IMG/VR virus record: IMGVR_UViG_3300031331_000005
Coordinates: 1 to 37,306 of that record
Length of the DNA stretch: 37,306 nucleotides
Origin: a virus
Reading direction: 5' to 3' (one strand)
Positions 7,630 through 15,583 of this stretch are shown one piece after another (position 1 is the stretch's first letter; every line of letters starts with the position of its first letter). A model generated the notes under the pieces. The model searched no databases. It saw only the letters and a program-made list of their open reading frames with translations, and was not told where the DNA came from. The translations under genes were made by a program, and so were the position numbers.

Positions 7630-9626
7630 ACAACAGGCTGATTCTTAACGGACTCCGGCACAACCGTTTTTTCTCCGGGCGGCGCAGCTTCGGGCGTCCC
7701 TCCTCGCGCTCCGGCCTGGCCTTGAGCCTTCGGAACCGGTTTTGCGGCCAGTGATGCGAGCATGAGCGGCGAGATGTTTGAGAACTCCATGATGCGGCTC
7801 ATTAGCGCACGGCCCTCTTCGGAATTTAGGAAGAAGTCCGGATTCGACCCGATACTCGAGACCAACGTCAACAGCGTATCGCGCTCCGCGGCCAGATCGC
7901 GCCGCTCATCCATAAGGTCAAAGTATACACGCAAGCTCCTGATCTTTTTCAGCGAGAAGAAGTCTCGTTCGATCTCGACCTTCTTCGGCCGGTCGCGCAT
8001 CTGTTCGGAAAGCGCATTCTCCACGATCTCCACCTCTCCCCGCATCGGAAGATGGTTCGTTTGCAAAATGTACTTTTTAACGGCCTGCGCAACAGCATAC
8101 TTCCGATACTTCTCTTCAAACATCTTCATCTCATCCACGGATCCGGATACTTCGATGATGTGTTCAACGGTCAACTCATCAATGATTTCCGGAAGTATCC
8201 AGTTAAAGAAGATGTCCGTCAGCGCCATGCCGATATCTTCACGAGCCTGATCAAAAATTTTCGCCGCCGAGAACCCCAGCTGCGCGCTCAACCTGAACGG
8301 CGTATTCGTCGGCATCGTATCACCCGTCACAACATCCGGCGTATTACACAGCCGGTCCGCCTGCGCCTCGATGTTCTGAAATACCGTCTGGAATTCCTGG
8401 AACGACCGCATCTCAAAATCCAACGGAGTGAGTGGATCTCTCGTCACAATCACGTCCCCGTTCTGCGCATCCTGCATCAAGTTACGATACACACTGGACC
8501 GCGCCGTCTGAAAAATCTGCAGCGTGCCGTTTCGCAAACACTTCTGCACCTCGTTGATCACCTCATTCATCTGCACCTGCAAATCAAACATGACCTCGCT
8601 ATTCGAGACAGGAGGACGGCCGGGCAATTTGCGGAACCAGTCTATTTCGCGATACACAAAATCCTCTTCCTCCACACTCTCCTCATACAAGAGCTCCGCA
8701 TGTCCCGAGTCAAGCGATCCGATAATGACCTTCTTGTATGCGTAGATCGGCTCCCCGTTTTCTTCCTCCGTATCTTCAAACCATCCGTACCCTTCCCAAA
8801 CGTCCATCTGCTTCATCGTGTCCGTCATGGAAAACTGGGTCAACGCCTCGCCGGACGGGGATATGTTCTTGATAAATTTGTCCCCTTTCGCCGTCGACTG
8901 ACTGATCAAGCGCTCCGCGGCCTCCTTATCCCATCCGCCATCTTCCCTGTTCCCTACTTTTTCCATAATCTGCCATGGGAACATCATCACGCGTTCGAGG
9001 AAGATCGGCGAATCTTTTAACGTTCGCGACGATGTATCCCACACGACATTTCGCAGGTCAACAATCTCCACGCGAACATCCGAACCCGATCCGCATTTTT
9101 TTAGAATGACCTTGCCGAAATTCGGCAGATCCGTCGCAATCGTATTCAGCGTCTCACCGAATTTTGTTTTCTCCATCCATCGCTGAAATTCATTGCGAAG
9201 CAGGAACGTGAAGAACCAGCCATCTTCACAATCCGTCGTGATCGAAAGATTATTCCGGTCAATATCGATATTCTTGGTCGCGTGAGCATTCCGCGGCAAA
9301 ATGATATTGTAAAAATACAGATCATCGCCGTTCTCATCCCGCGTTTTTCGATTGAACGGATCCGTCGTAACCTCTGACTCGCCTTCAAATACCGAATTCA
9401 AATAGCGATGGATCGTCTTTAACGTTTTCAGCCAATTAAACGGCACACCCTCCACAACGAGAATGGAATTATCCGTAAAATTTTTCACCGCCTGCTGACA
9501 CGCCTTCACAATATCCTGCTCCGGTTCTTGCTGATCAGCCGTCTTTTTACCGGATCCCGCGGTCGCGGCCACGTTTTCAGCGCGCTGTTTTTGTCCCGGG
9601 TATTCACCTGGCATATAGGTCGTCAA
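7626..9626 (-). CDS. Portal protein
   Basis: About 660 residues, in the range of podovirus portals. It lies directly downstream of the large terminase. The C-terminal part (DRLCNTPDVVTGDTMPTNTP, then FRLSAQLGFSAAKIFDQARE and ALTDIFFNWILPEI) has the layout of the portal stem and crown helices around the DNA tunnel. The 12-copy ring is the DNA entry and exit vertex and the docking site for terminase. The codon at 9626 is TTG; the ATG at 9614 (MPGEYPGQ) is a more likely start, giving 662 residues. The Ala/Gly/Pro-rich C-terminus ends in the overlap with the next gene. Confidence 0.8.
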   Translation of the reverse strand: MTTYMPGEYPGQKQRAENVAATAGSGKKTADQQEPEQDIVKACQQAVKNFTDNSILVVEGVPFNWLKTLKTIHRYLNSVFEGESEVTTDPFNRKTRDENGDDLYFYNIILPRNAHATKNIDIDRNNLSITTDCEDGWFFTFLLRNEFQRWMEKTKFGETLNTIATDLPNFGKVILKKCGSGSDVRVEIVDLRNVVWDTSSRTLKDSPIFLERVMMFPWQIMEKVGNREDGGWDKEAAERLISQSTAKGDKFIKNISPSGEALTQFSMTDTMKQMDVWEGYGWFEDTEEENGEPIYAYKKVIIGSLDSGHAELLYEESVEEEDFVYREIDWFRKLPGRPPVSNSEVMFDLQVQMNEVINEVQKCLRNGTLQIFQTARSSVYRNLMQDAQNGDVIVTRDPLTPLDFEMRSFQEFQTVFQNIEAQADRLCNTPDVVTGDTMPTNTPFRLSAQLGFSAAKIFDQAREDIGMALTDIFFNWILPEIIDELTVEHIIEVSGSVDEMKMFEEKYRKYAVAQAVKKYILQTNHLPMRGEVEIVENALSEQMRDRPKKVEIERDFFSLKKIRSLRVYFDLMDERRDLAAERDTLLTLVSSIGSNPDFFLNSEEGRALMSRIMEFSNISPLMLASLAAKPVPKAQGQAGARGGTPEAAPPGEKTVVPESVKNQPVV

Positions 9627-9647
9627 AAGTATACACCAAAGAACGCA

Positions 9648-11390
9648 CTATCTACAACCGCGCTTCCTGTTGCGTCGCGTCATAACCGTTTGCGTGATCT
9701 CTTGCTCCTCCATCTCTCCGGATTGTTCCGCGTACGCGTCCATCTGAACCGCGATCGCCGCTGCCATGAGCAGATCGAAGTGATTCGTCATCCCTTTGGC
9801 CTGTTTGACCGTATTCGGCACTAGAATATCCTCCTTGTCGTAGTAGAGCGCCTCATAGAGAATCGCGGGGTCCGGGCAGGTAAACGGGGACTCATCGTCC
9901 TGGAACGCGGTCGCGAGGCCGAAGAGCGCCGTCGACTTCGTGTTGACGTTCGTTAGCCAGCCCAACCGCTCCGTCTCCTTTGGCTCGTCTCCGCTCATGA
10001 TGTGGTATCGATAGATGTTTTCGTACTCCTCGCTCAACGCACCGATCGTTGTCCCGCCGTAGTTCATTTCCGGCGCGATGATACACGTCCCATACCAGCG
10101 GCCGGCACGCGCCAGCTCCCTGCCGAAATCATCAGGCTGAATGGTATTGCACTTGTACGTCGCAACGATCTCGCGCGTCGTGAAATCGACGACAACAGCC
10201 GTCGAATGGTGCCCGCCCACGCCCATGCTCGTATCCGCGCCGATGCCATACCGATGATTCTTGTGAAAGTGTTTGTAGATCTTCCACTTCGCGCCCGTGC
10301 GCATGTGATCATCCGTCTCTTCGATCGGCACAGCCGCCTCCGCGCGAATCTTCTCGTTAATGATGTCCGAATCAAACAGCTTGCTGCCGCCGGAGAGAAA
10401 TGCTTCCGCCGCATACGACGGATACTCGGACCGCATGCGCCGCGTAATGTCCGTCTCATCAAATTTTTCCTTGAGCGCACGCGACTTCAACACGTACCAT
10501 GCGCGCTTCTGCTGCGAGAACGTCTTCCCTAAATTTCGCTCCATGCGCTCAAAATACTTTTTGAACACGCGCGGAAGCTCAACCGTCTCCGCCTCTGCTT
10601 TTCCGAGCTCGTTCTTTGACGCCTTCCACCACGGGAAGAAAAAGAACCGGTATTCCAAAATGCTCAACCCCTTGCTCGGGTTGTCCGGATACTTCAACCG
10701 CGCCTGCTTCGTTGCCGCCATCGCATCCAGGCAGCGCACGTGGAACAGGTCACCCTCATTCCTGGCCGTTGATTCGATGAATACGAATGTGTTCGGAATG
10801 TCCGGCACCGTCGGGATAGCGGACTGCACAACCTCGGCAGCCTTCTCCGCCGAATCGGAACAGAGCGGACCAAGCTCGGAGAGGTGCAAGAGCCGATGCG
10901 TTCCGGAGTGAATCGTAGTCCCTGCAAACACGGACGATCCATTCGTCCACGTGATCTCCGTTTTCGAGTCGGAAGCGGAGACGAGCCCCAGGTGCTCCTT
11001 TAACGGCTCCGGAAAATGATCCCAGGCGAACAAAACCTTCCCGAGCAATTTCTTTGCATTCTCTTTTTTGTCCGCAACGATGGCCGCTGACGTGTTCTTG
11101 TGAAACAGGCATTGATCGAGAATGAAGATCTCGATGAACGTCGACATTCCAAGCTGCCGAGCTTTCGCGATAATCACGCGCCAGTGGAGATGCTGAAGAA
11201 GAAACCGCTGGAACAGATTCGGTTTAAACGTCACGACTTTAAAATCTTCGTCTAAAATTTTATAGAGATGCGAGATACGCCACCTCGGATCTTTTAACTT
11301 CTTCTTCAACTCATCCTCTTCGATATTTTCAAAATTAAAATCGTCAATGGAAAGCAGTTTATTTTTCACGCGTTCGAGAGTCGCTGTCAT
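9648..11390 (-). CDS. terL: Terminase large subunit (ATPase-nuclease)
   Basis: 580 residues. The ATPase domain shows a Walker A-like ARQLGMST at 77-84, Walker B LLHLSE at 167-172 and the coupling motif VFIESTA at 203-209. The nuclease domain shows GIGADTSMG with D386, IAPE with E441 and HFDLL with D539, the three acidic residues that hold metal in the RNase H-like fold. It packages DNA into the prohead through the portal and cuts the concatemer. It lies 118 bases downstream of the small subunit; that gap shows no feature. No SD precedes ATG 11390. Confidence 0.92.
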   Translation of the reverse strand: MTATLERVKNKLLSIDDFNFENIEEDELKKKLKDPRWRISHLYKILDEDFKVVTFKPNLFQRFLLQHLHWRVIIAKARQLGMSTFIEIFILDQCLFHKNTSAAIVADKKENAKKLLGKVLFAWDHFPEPLKEHLGLVSASDSKTEITWTNGSSVFAGTTIHSGTHRLLHLSELGPLCSDSAEKAAEVVQSAIPTVPDIPNTFVFIESTARNEGDLFHVRCLDAMAATKQARLKYPDNPSKGLSILEYRFFFFPWWKASKNELGKAEAETVELPRVFKKYFERMERNLGKTFSQQKRAWYVLKSRALKEKFDETDITRRMRSEYPSYAAEAFLSGGSKLFDSDIINEKIRAEAAVPIEETDDHMRTGAKWKIYKHFHKNHRYGIGADTSMGVGGHHSTAVVVDFTTREIVATYKCNTIQPDDFGRELARAGRWYGTCIIAPEMNYGGTTIGALSEEYENIYRYHIMSGDEPKETERLGWLTNVNTKSTALFGLATAFQDDESPFTCPDPAILYEALYYDKEDILVPNTVKQAKGMTNHFDLLMAAAIAVQMDAYAEQSGEMEEQEITQTVMTRRNRKRGCR

Positions 11391-11508
11391 AGGTCTATAG
11401 CATGTTCAAAATAGGTGATCCCAGCACACGATGACGGACGCCGCGAAAAAAAGAAAAATGAACAAGATCTCCCCGGGATGTATTTCCATAGATCGATGAA
11501 TCGGTAAA

Positions 11509-12060
11509 TCAGTCAATGATCGGCTCTTCCTCCGCTTCAATTTCGTCAAGGATATCCTTCGACTTCTTCGGCGTCACATGTTTCACCTCTGACTTTACGC
11601 GCATCCCGGTCTCATTCGACGCCACGAAGATGGCAAACTGCGTATCGTAGATCTTCGCCAGGCCGCCGCGTACAAGATAGGTCTTCATCACGTCCCTGGC
11701 AAACTGGATAGCTTGGGCGATCTCATCGGACTGTTGCGCGAGCTCACGCAGCAACGCCACTGTGAGGCCGTTTCTCGTGCACCACTCCTCGATCAACGGG
11801 AACGGTCGATGCTCACGACGCATCGAAATCTCTATACCTCCATCGCGCAGAGGGATCTTCTCCTCAACGTCCTCGTATTCCGGCTGATTAAAATATTCCA
11901 CGATAGATGCCGCAACCATCGGGAAGGCTATGGGGCCGTCAACTTTCAAGACATCTGAAACAGGCCTGGCAGGTACGGGGACCTGCGACCCGGGGATATC
12001 TTCACTTGAGACGAGGAGCTCTTTAACCTCTGCTTTCTTCCATACCGGCATGGTACGCAT
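11509..12060 (-). CDS. terS: Terminase small subunit
   Basis: 183 residues from ATG 12060, or 180 from ATG 12051 (MPVWKK). The frame is open to 12303, but the extra 81 residues are compositionally junk (homopolymer-derived FFF/KKK), so a short start is chosen. The core reads 'AASIVEYFNQ ... FPLIEEWCTRNGLTVALLRELAQQSDEIAQAIQFARDVMKTYLV', then 'AIFVASNETGM': a winged or homeo-type DNA-binding helix set followed by an oligomerisation helix, as in DNA-packaging terminase small subunits. A TAGAAT box directly before 12051 could make the transcript leaderless (weak). Confidence 0.8.
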   Translation of the reverse strand: MRTMPVWKKAEVKELLVSSEDIPGSQVPVPARPVSDVLKVDGPIAFPMVAASIVEYFNQPEYEDVEEKIPLRDGGIEISMRREHRPFPLIEEWCTRNGLTVALLRELAQQSDEIAQAIQFARDVMKTYLVRGGLAKIYDTQFAIFVASNETGMRVKSEVKHVTPKKSKDILDEIEAEEEPIID

Positions 12061-12354
12061 TCTAGCACACGAAGGCTCAATATCACAATACTGCCAGCTC
12101 AATATCGAAAAAAATTTTTTTTTTTCGGGGTGCCCATGGCCAAAAAAAAAATTAAAATAAGAGACGAAGAAAGAGGGGAGAGGATATGGTCCATTTTCGC
12201 TCCCGACTTCTCGCCGCCGTCTTTTGGTTGGGTGGGGGTATGGGGGTATGGATTCCATTCTGCCGGCACACTGCCAGCACCCCTCGTCCGCCTCAATCGT
12301 CACGCTAGGGATATTAAAAAACCCTAATGTTTTTGATTATTTGGCATTTTATGC
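12061..12354. other. Gene-free leader between control region and terS
   Basis: No gene is seen. Contents: an A/T homopolymer palindrome around 12108-12126 (A7T12 flanked by CG), a run of A at 12144-12153, and G-runs of 3, 5 and 5 at 12230-12250 that could form a weak quadruplex. These lie in the path of any leftward transcript to terS. Confidence 0.55.
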
Positions 12355-12379
12355 GTCGCACAAGAAAGTATTGTGCGAC
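12355..12379. promoter_or_regulatory. 9-bp perfect inverted repeat
   Basis: GTCGCACAA at 12355-12363 and TTGTGCGAC at 12371-12379, separated by 7 bases. It could be an operator or a small hairpin at the left end of the AT-rich region. No U-run follows in the plus direction, so a standard terminator is unlikely. Confidence 0.55.
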
Positions 12380-12389
12380 CCTTTGAATT

Positions 12390-12402
12390 GCTAAGTTAAG
12401 CG
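12390..12402. promoter_or_regulatory. Left copy of 13-bp inverted repeat (GCTAAGTTAAGCG)
   Basis: Exact reverse complement of the sequence at 13101-13113. The two copies bracket the AT-rich control region and point in opposite directions, suggesting binding sites for one regulator or replication initiator acting on both divergent operons. Confidence 0.55.
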
Positions 12403-12521
12403 ATAAAATCAATATACACTCAAAAAGATCAAGGCCATTTTACAATTTGATGAAGTAAAGTGAACTTAGCCAAATTTTAGCTTTTTGTAAAGTCAACTTA
12501 TCTTTTTGAATAAACCTTAGC

Positions 12522-12556
12522 AAAAACGAAAAAACCATTTCTCTTTAAATGTTTTT
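12522..12556. repeat. Direct repeat copy 1 (35 bp, imperfect)
   Basis: Begins AAAAACGAAAAAACCATTT; copy 2 at 12580-12614 begins AAAAACGAATAAACCATTT. Most positions match across 35 bases. A weaker relative (TTTTTACGAAAAACCATAT) lies near 12800. Confidence 0.7.
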
Positions 12557-12579
12557 ACATTTCTGCACAAAATAAGAAT

Positions 12580-12614
12580 AAAAACGAATAAACCATTTTT
12601 ATTTGAATGTTTTA
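12580..12614. repeat. Direct repeat copy 2 (35 bp, imperfect)
   Basis: Partner of 12522-12556; start-to-start spacing 58 bp. Possible iteron pair in the AT-rich control region. Confidence 0.7.
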
Positions 12615-12740
12615 TCAAAAATAAAAGAATCAATAATAAAAATTAAAAAGTTAATTTTTAAAGATAATTTGAGGCGCTTTATGAAAAAAAATATGATCCA
12701 ATACGTAAAATATCGCTTAACCGCCCATTGAAATTAACTA

Positions 12741-12786
12741 ATGTAATGTTTTAGCTTAATTCTAAAGGCTAAAAGTGACATTACAT
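12741..12786. promoter_or_regulatory. Interrupted 15-bp inverted repeat
   Basis: ATGTAATG-TTTTAGC (12741-12755) pairs with GCTAAAA (12768-12774) and CATTACAT (12779-12786), with a 4-base bulge in the right arm. It may be an operator or a hairpin in either transcript. The following CGGGCTTTTC gives only a short T-run, so terminator function is uncertain. Confidence 0.55.
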
Positions 12787-13100
12787 CGGGCTTTTCATGT
12801 TTTTACGAAAAACCATATATATATTTTTTTATTCTTTTTATCAAATATTCTTTACATCTTATCAAGTTTTCTTTCCTTTCTTTTTTTATATAATTTAATA
12901 ATCTAAAAATATAATATATTAAATTGTAATATCTCAAAGATTATCAATAAATAAATCATAAAATATGACATTGACATATTTTTATGACTTTTCAATACTT
13001 CAATGTAAGAACTTAACACAATGTTATTATTATTGATTAAAATATGACATTAGCACATTTTCTTTTTTAAATATAATTATCCACAATAACACTAAAACAC

Positions 13101-13113
13101 CGCTTAACTTAGC
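13101..13113. promoter_or_regulatory. Right copy of 13-bp inverted repeat (CGCTTAACTTAGC)
   Basis: Ends 4 bases before the -35 box of the rightward promoter, a typical place for an activator or repressor site. Exact inverted partner at 12390-12402. Confidence 0.6.
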
Positions 13114-13117
13114 ACAC

Positions 13118-13146
13118 TTGACAGATCATGCCAGCAGTGTTATTAT
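13118..13146 (+). promoter_or_regulatory. Strong sigma70-type promoter of early operon
   Basis: A perfect -35 TTGACA (13118-13123), a 17-base spacer and -10 TATTAT (13141-13146). Transcription would begin near 13153, leaving a leader of about 155 bases before the first gene at 13309. It is the best promoter seen in the window and faces the whole plus-strand block. Confidence 0.8.
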
Positions 13147-13308
13147 GTCCTTAACGTCAAGAAACGGCACCACGAAGCGAGACGATCCGGCCACGGCTGG
13201 ATAGCTCCCGCCAAGCCAGTATGCAGCAATGGGCGGCGTTGCTCGAGAAGGAACAGAAACCCGACCGATGCCGCGCCGCCTCCCACTCATTCCTAAGCTC
13301 CTTACACT

Positions 13309-13569
13309 ATGTATATGTCCACCGCCTACAGCGGAACTGTTCAAGGCCTCCGCTACAAGCTCACGCGTATGGATTACGAACACTCTCTAGCACTGGAAGA
13401 TCGACCCGATCATCTAGCGACTCACGATTGCCTCCATATCCTTCCCGCCGTGACCATTTACGCGCCCGCGCGCACCTCTCTGCGCTCGCTCGCGCTCACC
13501 GTGGGCGTCGTGCTCGCCGTCCTCGCATGGGTCTACTGGGTAAACTCCGCGTGGCCGATGATGAATTAG
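13309..13569 (+). CDS. Small membrane protein, first early gene
   Basis: 86 residues. A soluble N-terminal part is followed by one C-terminal membrane helix (about residues 60-80, SLALTVGVVLAVLAWVYWV), giving a tail-anchored layout. Internal starts at 13315 (MSTAYSG) and 13369 (MDYEHS) are possible; no SD favours one. As the first gene after the early promoter it could act in takeover, exclusion or membrane docking of replication, but no family is recognised. Confidence 0.55.
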   Translation: MYMSTAYSGTVQGLRYKLTRMDYEHSLALEDRPDHLATHDCLHILPAVTIYAPARTSLRSLALTVGVVLAVLAWVYWVNSAWPMMN

Positions 13570-13571
13570 TG

Positions 13572-13653
13572 AGGCTGACCCTCTCCGCTTGCCCCTCTAA
13601 TGGTCTGGGGGCAAGCATGAGCGGATCATAAACCCGCCGAACATTACAACCAT
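13572..13653 (+). promoter_or_regulatory. Two-hairpin leader element, copy 1
   Basis: After the stop there is TGACCCTCTCC, a GCTTGCCCC/GGGGGCAAGC hairpin, then ATGAGCGGATCA (13617-13628) whose GCGG can pair with CCGC at 13634-13637, then CCGCCGAACATTA just before the next ATG. The same order recurs at 14583-14652 and in part at four other gene junctions. Confidence 0.65.
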
Positions 13654-13833
13654 ATGGAAGACGTAGCCATTGATGAAGCGCTTACCGTGTTTTGTGAACA
13701 CGTCCTAAACATGACCCGAAGCGACGCGCAAGGGGTCGTAGAAGGCATGGACAAAGCGGCGAAATATAAAATTGCCGTCATTACAAAGCAGACAATAGAC
13801 ATTGCAACGGGTGCATATTGGGGTGCATATTGA
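13654..13833 (+). CDS. Small hypothetical protein
   Basis: 59 residues starting MEDVAIDEALTVFCEHV; helical, acidic at the N-terminus, ending GAYWGAY from a short in-frame GGTGCATAT repeat. No family recognised. It is bracketed on both sides by the repeated leader element, which supports a real gene unit. Confidence 0.6.
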   Translation: MEDVAIDEALTVFCEHVLNMTRSDAQGVVEGMDKAAKYKIAVITKQTIDIATGAYWGAY

Positions 13834-13895
13834 CCCCTTCCCTTTCCCGCTACTGGCGGGAGAGATGAGCGGATCAACCCAAAAGGAACCACGAA
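13834..13895 (+). promoter_or_regulatory. Two-hairpin leader element, copy 2 (partial)
   Basis: CCCCTTCCC after the stop, hairpin CCCGC/GCGGG, then ATGAGCGGATCA at 13865-13876. The CCGCCGAACATTA part is degraded to AACCCAAAAGGAACC, where AAAGGA could serve as a distant, weak SD. Confidence 0.55.
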
Positions 13896-14048
13896 ATGAC
13901 CGACTCTAACGAACCCGTTTTGCACCTTATCTCTATCATCTTCCGCATGGATGAAGCCCGCGAGCGTGAAGAATGCAAGCGCCGCATCCATGAAGAAGTC
14001 ACCCGCGCGGATCCCCCGCGCGCGTCCTCCTCCTCCCCTGTTCGTTAG
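13896..14048 (+). CDS. Small hypothetical protein
   Basis: 50 residues, starting MTDSNEPVLHLISIIFRMDE, with a charged helix (DEAREREECKRRIHEE) and a Ser/Pro tail. No recognised domain. Position between two copies of the leader element supports expression. Confidence 0.5.
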   Translation: MTDSNEPVLHLISIIFRMDEAREREECKRRIHEEVTRADPPRASSSSPVR

Positions 14049-14096
14049 AATGGGGGCGGTACAGGGCGGGACTTACCGCCGAGAACATTCAAAAAT
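14049..14096 (+). promoter_or_regulatory. Two-hairpin leader element, copy 3 (short form)
   Basis: GGCGG ... CCGCC hairpin followed by CCGCCGAGAACATT (14076-14089) and the next ATG at 14097. The first hairpin of the full form is missing. Confidence 0.5.
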
Positions 14097-14582
14097 ATGC
14101 GTAAATATACAGAAGCCCAACGCGCGAAGAAGCGCGCGGAACGGCAAGCCCTCACCGCTAAGGTTAGAGAAGCGGTCAAGGCGGGCGTTATCCCTACGGG
14201 GTACGTATCAGCCCGCGGACACGTTTACAGCCCGTGGAATGCGTCAATGCTTGCCCTACAAGGCGCACCCGCCGGGGTCTATGCCACGTTCAAGCAATGG
14301 CAGGAGTCCGGAAGGATGGTCATGAAAGGCCAACACGGATTCGCTATAGCGTTTGTGAGCCGTGACGAAGACGCTGGATACGTTGAAACAAGGAAGAACG
14401 CGGACGGCAAGGAAACATCAACCGTGCGCGCCACGTTCCGAACTTATACCGTGTTTGAGGAAGGACAAACGGAGATTATAGACGCCTCCCTCGCCTTTCA
14501 GAACGTCCCGCCTGTGAGCGTCACGTCAACGGGCGCGCTAGCAGTAGGACAAACAACGGAAGTGATCCCGTGCCCGTTCTGA
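14097..14582 (+). CDS. ArdC-like ssDNA-binding/antirestriction domain protein
   Basis: 161 residues. A basic N-terminal helix is followed by a core with WNASMLALQGAPAGVYATFK, GRMVMKGQHGFAIAFVSRDE and a later strand FRTYTVFEEGQTE. The order 'W ... G ... V.KG..G..I.F ... + ... F.VF...Q' matches the N-terminal domain of ArdC and polyvalent-protein relatives, which bind single-stranded DNA and protect entering DNA from restriction. The ArdC C-terminal metallopeptidase domain is absent. Function as antirestriction here is inference. Confidence 0.65.
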   Translation: MRKYTEAQRAKKRAERQALTAKVREAVKAGVIPTGYVSARGHVYSPWNASMLALQGAPAGVYATFKQWQESGRMVMKGQHGFAIAFVSRDEDAGYVETRKNADGKETSTVRATFRTYTVFEEGQTEIIDASLAFQNVPPVSVTSTGALAVGQTTEVIPCPF

Positions 14583-14652
14583 CCCCCTCCCTCGTCCGGT
14601 TCCGCCGGACGGGATGAGCGGATCATCTAAGAACCGCCGAACATTAAAAAAT
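14583..14652 (+). promoter_or_regulatory. Two-hairpin leader element, copy 4 (full form)
   Basis: CCCCCTCCC after the stop, hairpin CGTCCGG/CCGGACG, ATGAGCGGATCA at 14614-14625, then CCGCCGAACATTA at 14634-14646 seven bases before the ATG. GCGG and CCGC can close a second hairpin. The ATG inside the motif (14614) is part of the element, not a gene start. Confidence 0.65.
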
Positions 14653-14925
14653 ATGCAAAAACGTTTCCAAACGGAACTTATGCAACATTCGCCGATGAAC
14701 GAATGCACCGAAGAACTCTACGATGAGATGCTAGGCGTCCTTCCTCCTCGTCTCATGCTCTCGAATGCGTTTCTTGTGGGAGAACCAGTTACTCACAATG
14801 CGCAAGGCATGCCCGTATATGATCTTTTCTTCTGTCATGAAGGGAAGTTTTACATCGGAGGAGGAACAACCGTTAAAGATTTTCTGCTTTTTTGCGTCCC
14901 TGTAGAGGAACCTGCTATAGCTTGA
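14653..14925 (+). CDS. Small conserved-looking phage protein, function unknown
   Basis: 90 residues from ATG 14653. The frame extends upstream to 14614, but those codons lie inside the leader element, so the later start is chosen. The core 'EMLGVLPPRLMLSNAFLVGEPVTHNAQGMPVYDLFF' has the look of a small conserved domain of mobile elements (a 'LPP ... F.VGE ... G.P.Y' pattern), but I cannot name it with confidence. Confidence 0.6.
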   Translation: MQKRFQTELMQHSPMNECTEELYDEMLGVLPPRLMLSNAFLVGEPVTHNAQGMPVYDLFFCHEGKFYIGGGTTVKDFLLFCVPVEEPAIA

Positions 14926-15073
14926 CCCTTTCACCGACGATCAGCGGGGAGCCTCCCAATCGGCTCCCCTCTCCGTCCTCTCTCTCGTTCCGGACTCCCG
15001 CGGTTTTTCATATTTTGCCCGCGCATGATCCGGACGAGGGGGAAGATGGGGAGACATAATAAATAATACATCT
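14926..15073 (+). promoter_or_regulatory. Intergenic region with strong hairpins
   Basis: 148 bases without a gene. A perfect GGGGAGCC/GGCTCCCC hairpin spans 14946-14969. A second long-range pairing joins CGTTCCGGA near 14986 with TCCGGACG near 15030. It begins CCCTTTCACC after the TGA like the repeated leader elements, but lacks their ATGAGCGGATCA motif. Confidence 0.5.
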
Positions 15074-15244
15074 ATGAAATCTTTTCGCGTCGAAGTCTTC
15101 GCGGATCAGCGCCCCATTCTCATGGATCGCGACACGCTCGAAGCATCCAGCGTTCGCACCGCGTTAGGTCGTGCGTTCGCGCAAGCAAAGCCGCGTATCC
15201 GTAGGCGCGTGAAAACCGTCACGGTCCGCGTTACTAATTTATGA
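15074..15244 (+). CDS. Small basic hypothetical protein
   Basis: 56 residues, starting MKSFRVEVFADQRPILMDRD and ending in a basic segment (RIRRRVKTVTVRV). Its TGA overlaps the next ATG as ATGA (15241-15244), which supports coding. No family recognised. Confidence 0.55.
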   Translation: MKSFRVEVFADQRPILMDRDTLEASSVRTALGRAFAQAKPRIRRRVKTVTVRVTNL

Positions 15245-15393
15245 ACATAAAATGTCCCTACTGTTCACAAGAAGGCGTAAAAACGTACGAAGACGGACGC
15301 CTATGGTTCCGCTGCTACTCGTGCGGCTTCTCGTGCTTGCTAAAATTGCTCGCTGAGCATGTGAATCTCGCACGTAAACATGACTCCGCGTGA
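15241..15393 (+). CDS. Zinc-ribbon mini-protein
   Basis: 50 residues with CPYC (residues 5-8) and CYSC (25-28), a four-cysteine zinc ribbon as in small nucleic-acid-binding or transcription-linked proteins. Coupled by ATGA to the gene before. A role in transcription or primase support is only a guess. Confidence 0.65.
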   Translation: MNIKCPYCSQEGVKTYEDGRLWFRCYSCGFSCLLKLLAEHVNLARKHDSA

Positions 15394-15583
15394 CCGCTTT
15401 TTATTATTTTTTTATCCACACAAAAACGAAAAAAGCCAGCATAACACGGCTTGCATATCCTGCGATTGTGTTGTATCTTGCGCCCTATGCATTTACGAGC
15501 GAATGAAAAACGGCGCGCGCTCTCCCGTGGAAGCTCAGCGCTCCGGTCGCGCGTTTCGCGTTCAAGCGAACTTCGCAACATGA
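15380..15583 (+). CDS. Small cysteine-containing protein, uncertain
   Basis: 67 residues, starting MTPRDRFLLFFYPHKNEKSQ. Five cysteines lie in CISCDCVVSCALC, a possible metal site. It overlaps the zinc-ribbon gene by 14 bases, and its TGA overlaps the next start as ATGA (15580-15583). The second overlap is the main support; composition is otherwise ordinary. Confidence 0.5.
   Translation: MTPRDRFLLFFYPHKNEKSQHNTACISCDCVVSCALCIYERMKNGARSPVEAQRSGRAFRVQANFAT

Larger units (their letters stand above)
12403..13100. other. AT-rich gene-free control region, candidate replication origin
   Basis: About 700 bases of very low GC, in sharp contrast to roughly 50% GC neighbours. No frame of useful length is seen. 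It holds two imperfect 35-bp direct repeats, a long interrupted inverted repeat at 12741-12786, and repeats of ATATGACATT near 12963 and 13039. It lies exactly where the leftward virion operon and rightward early operon diverge. An origin with a DNA-unwinding stretch plus operators is the natural reading, but no known initiator box is recognised. Confidence 0.6.

Noticed and set aside
12230-12250. Strong G-quadruplex
   Set aside because: Only three G-runs of three or more; a stable four-run quadruplex is not supported.
12061-12303. N-terminal extension of terS to 12303
   Set aside because: Composition comes from homopolymers (KKKFF, FFF) and a basic stretch unlike the rest; shorter starts at 12060/12051 give a normal-sized protein.
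13221-13631. 136-codon frame starting MQQWAALL
   Set aside because: Runs through the membrane gene in another frame and ends inside the repeated leader; Arg/Ser-rich shadow.
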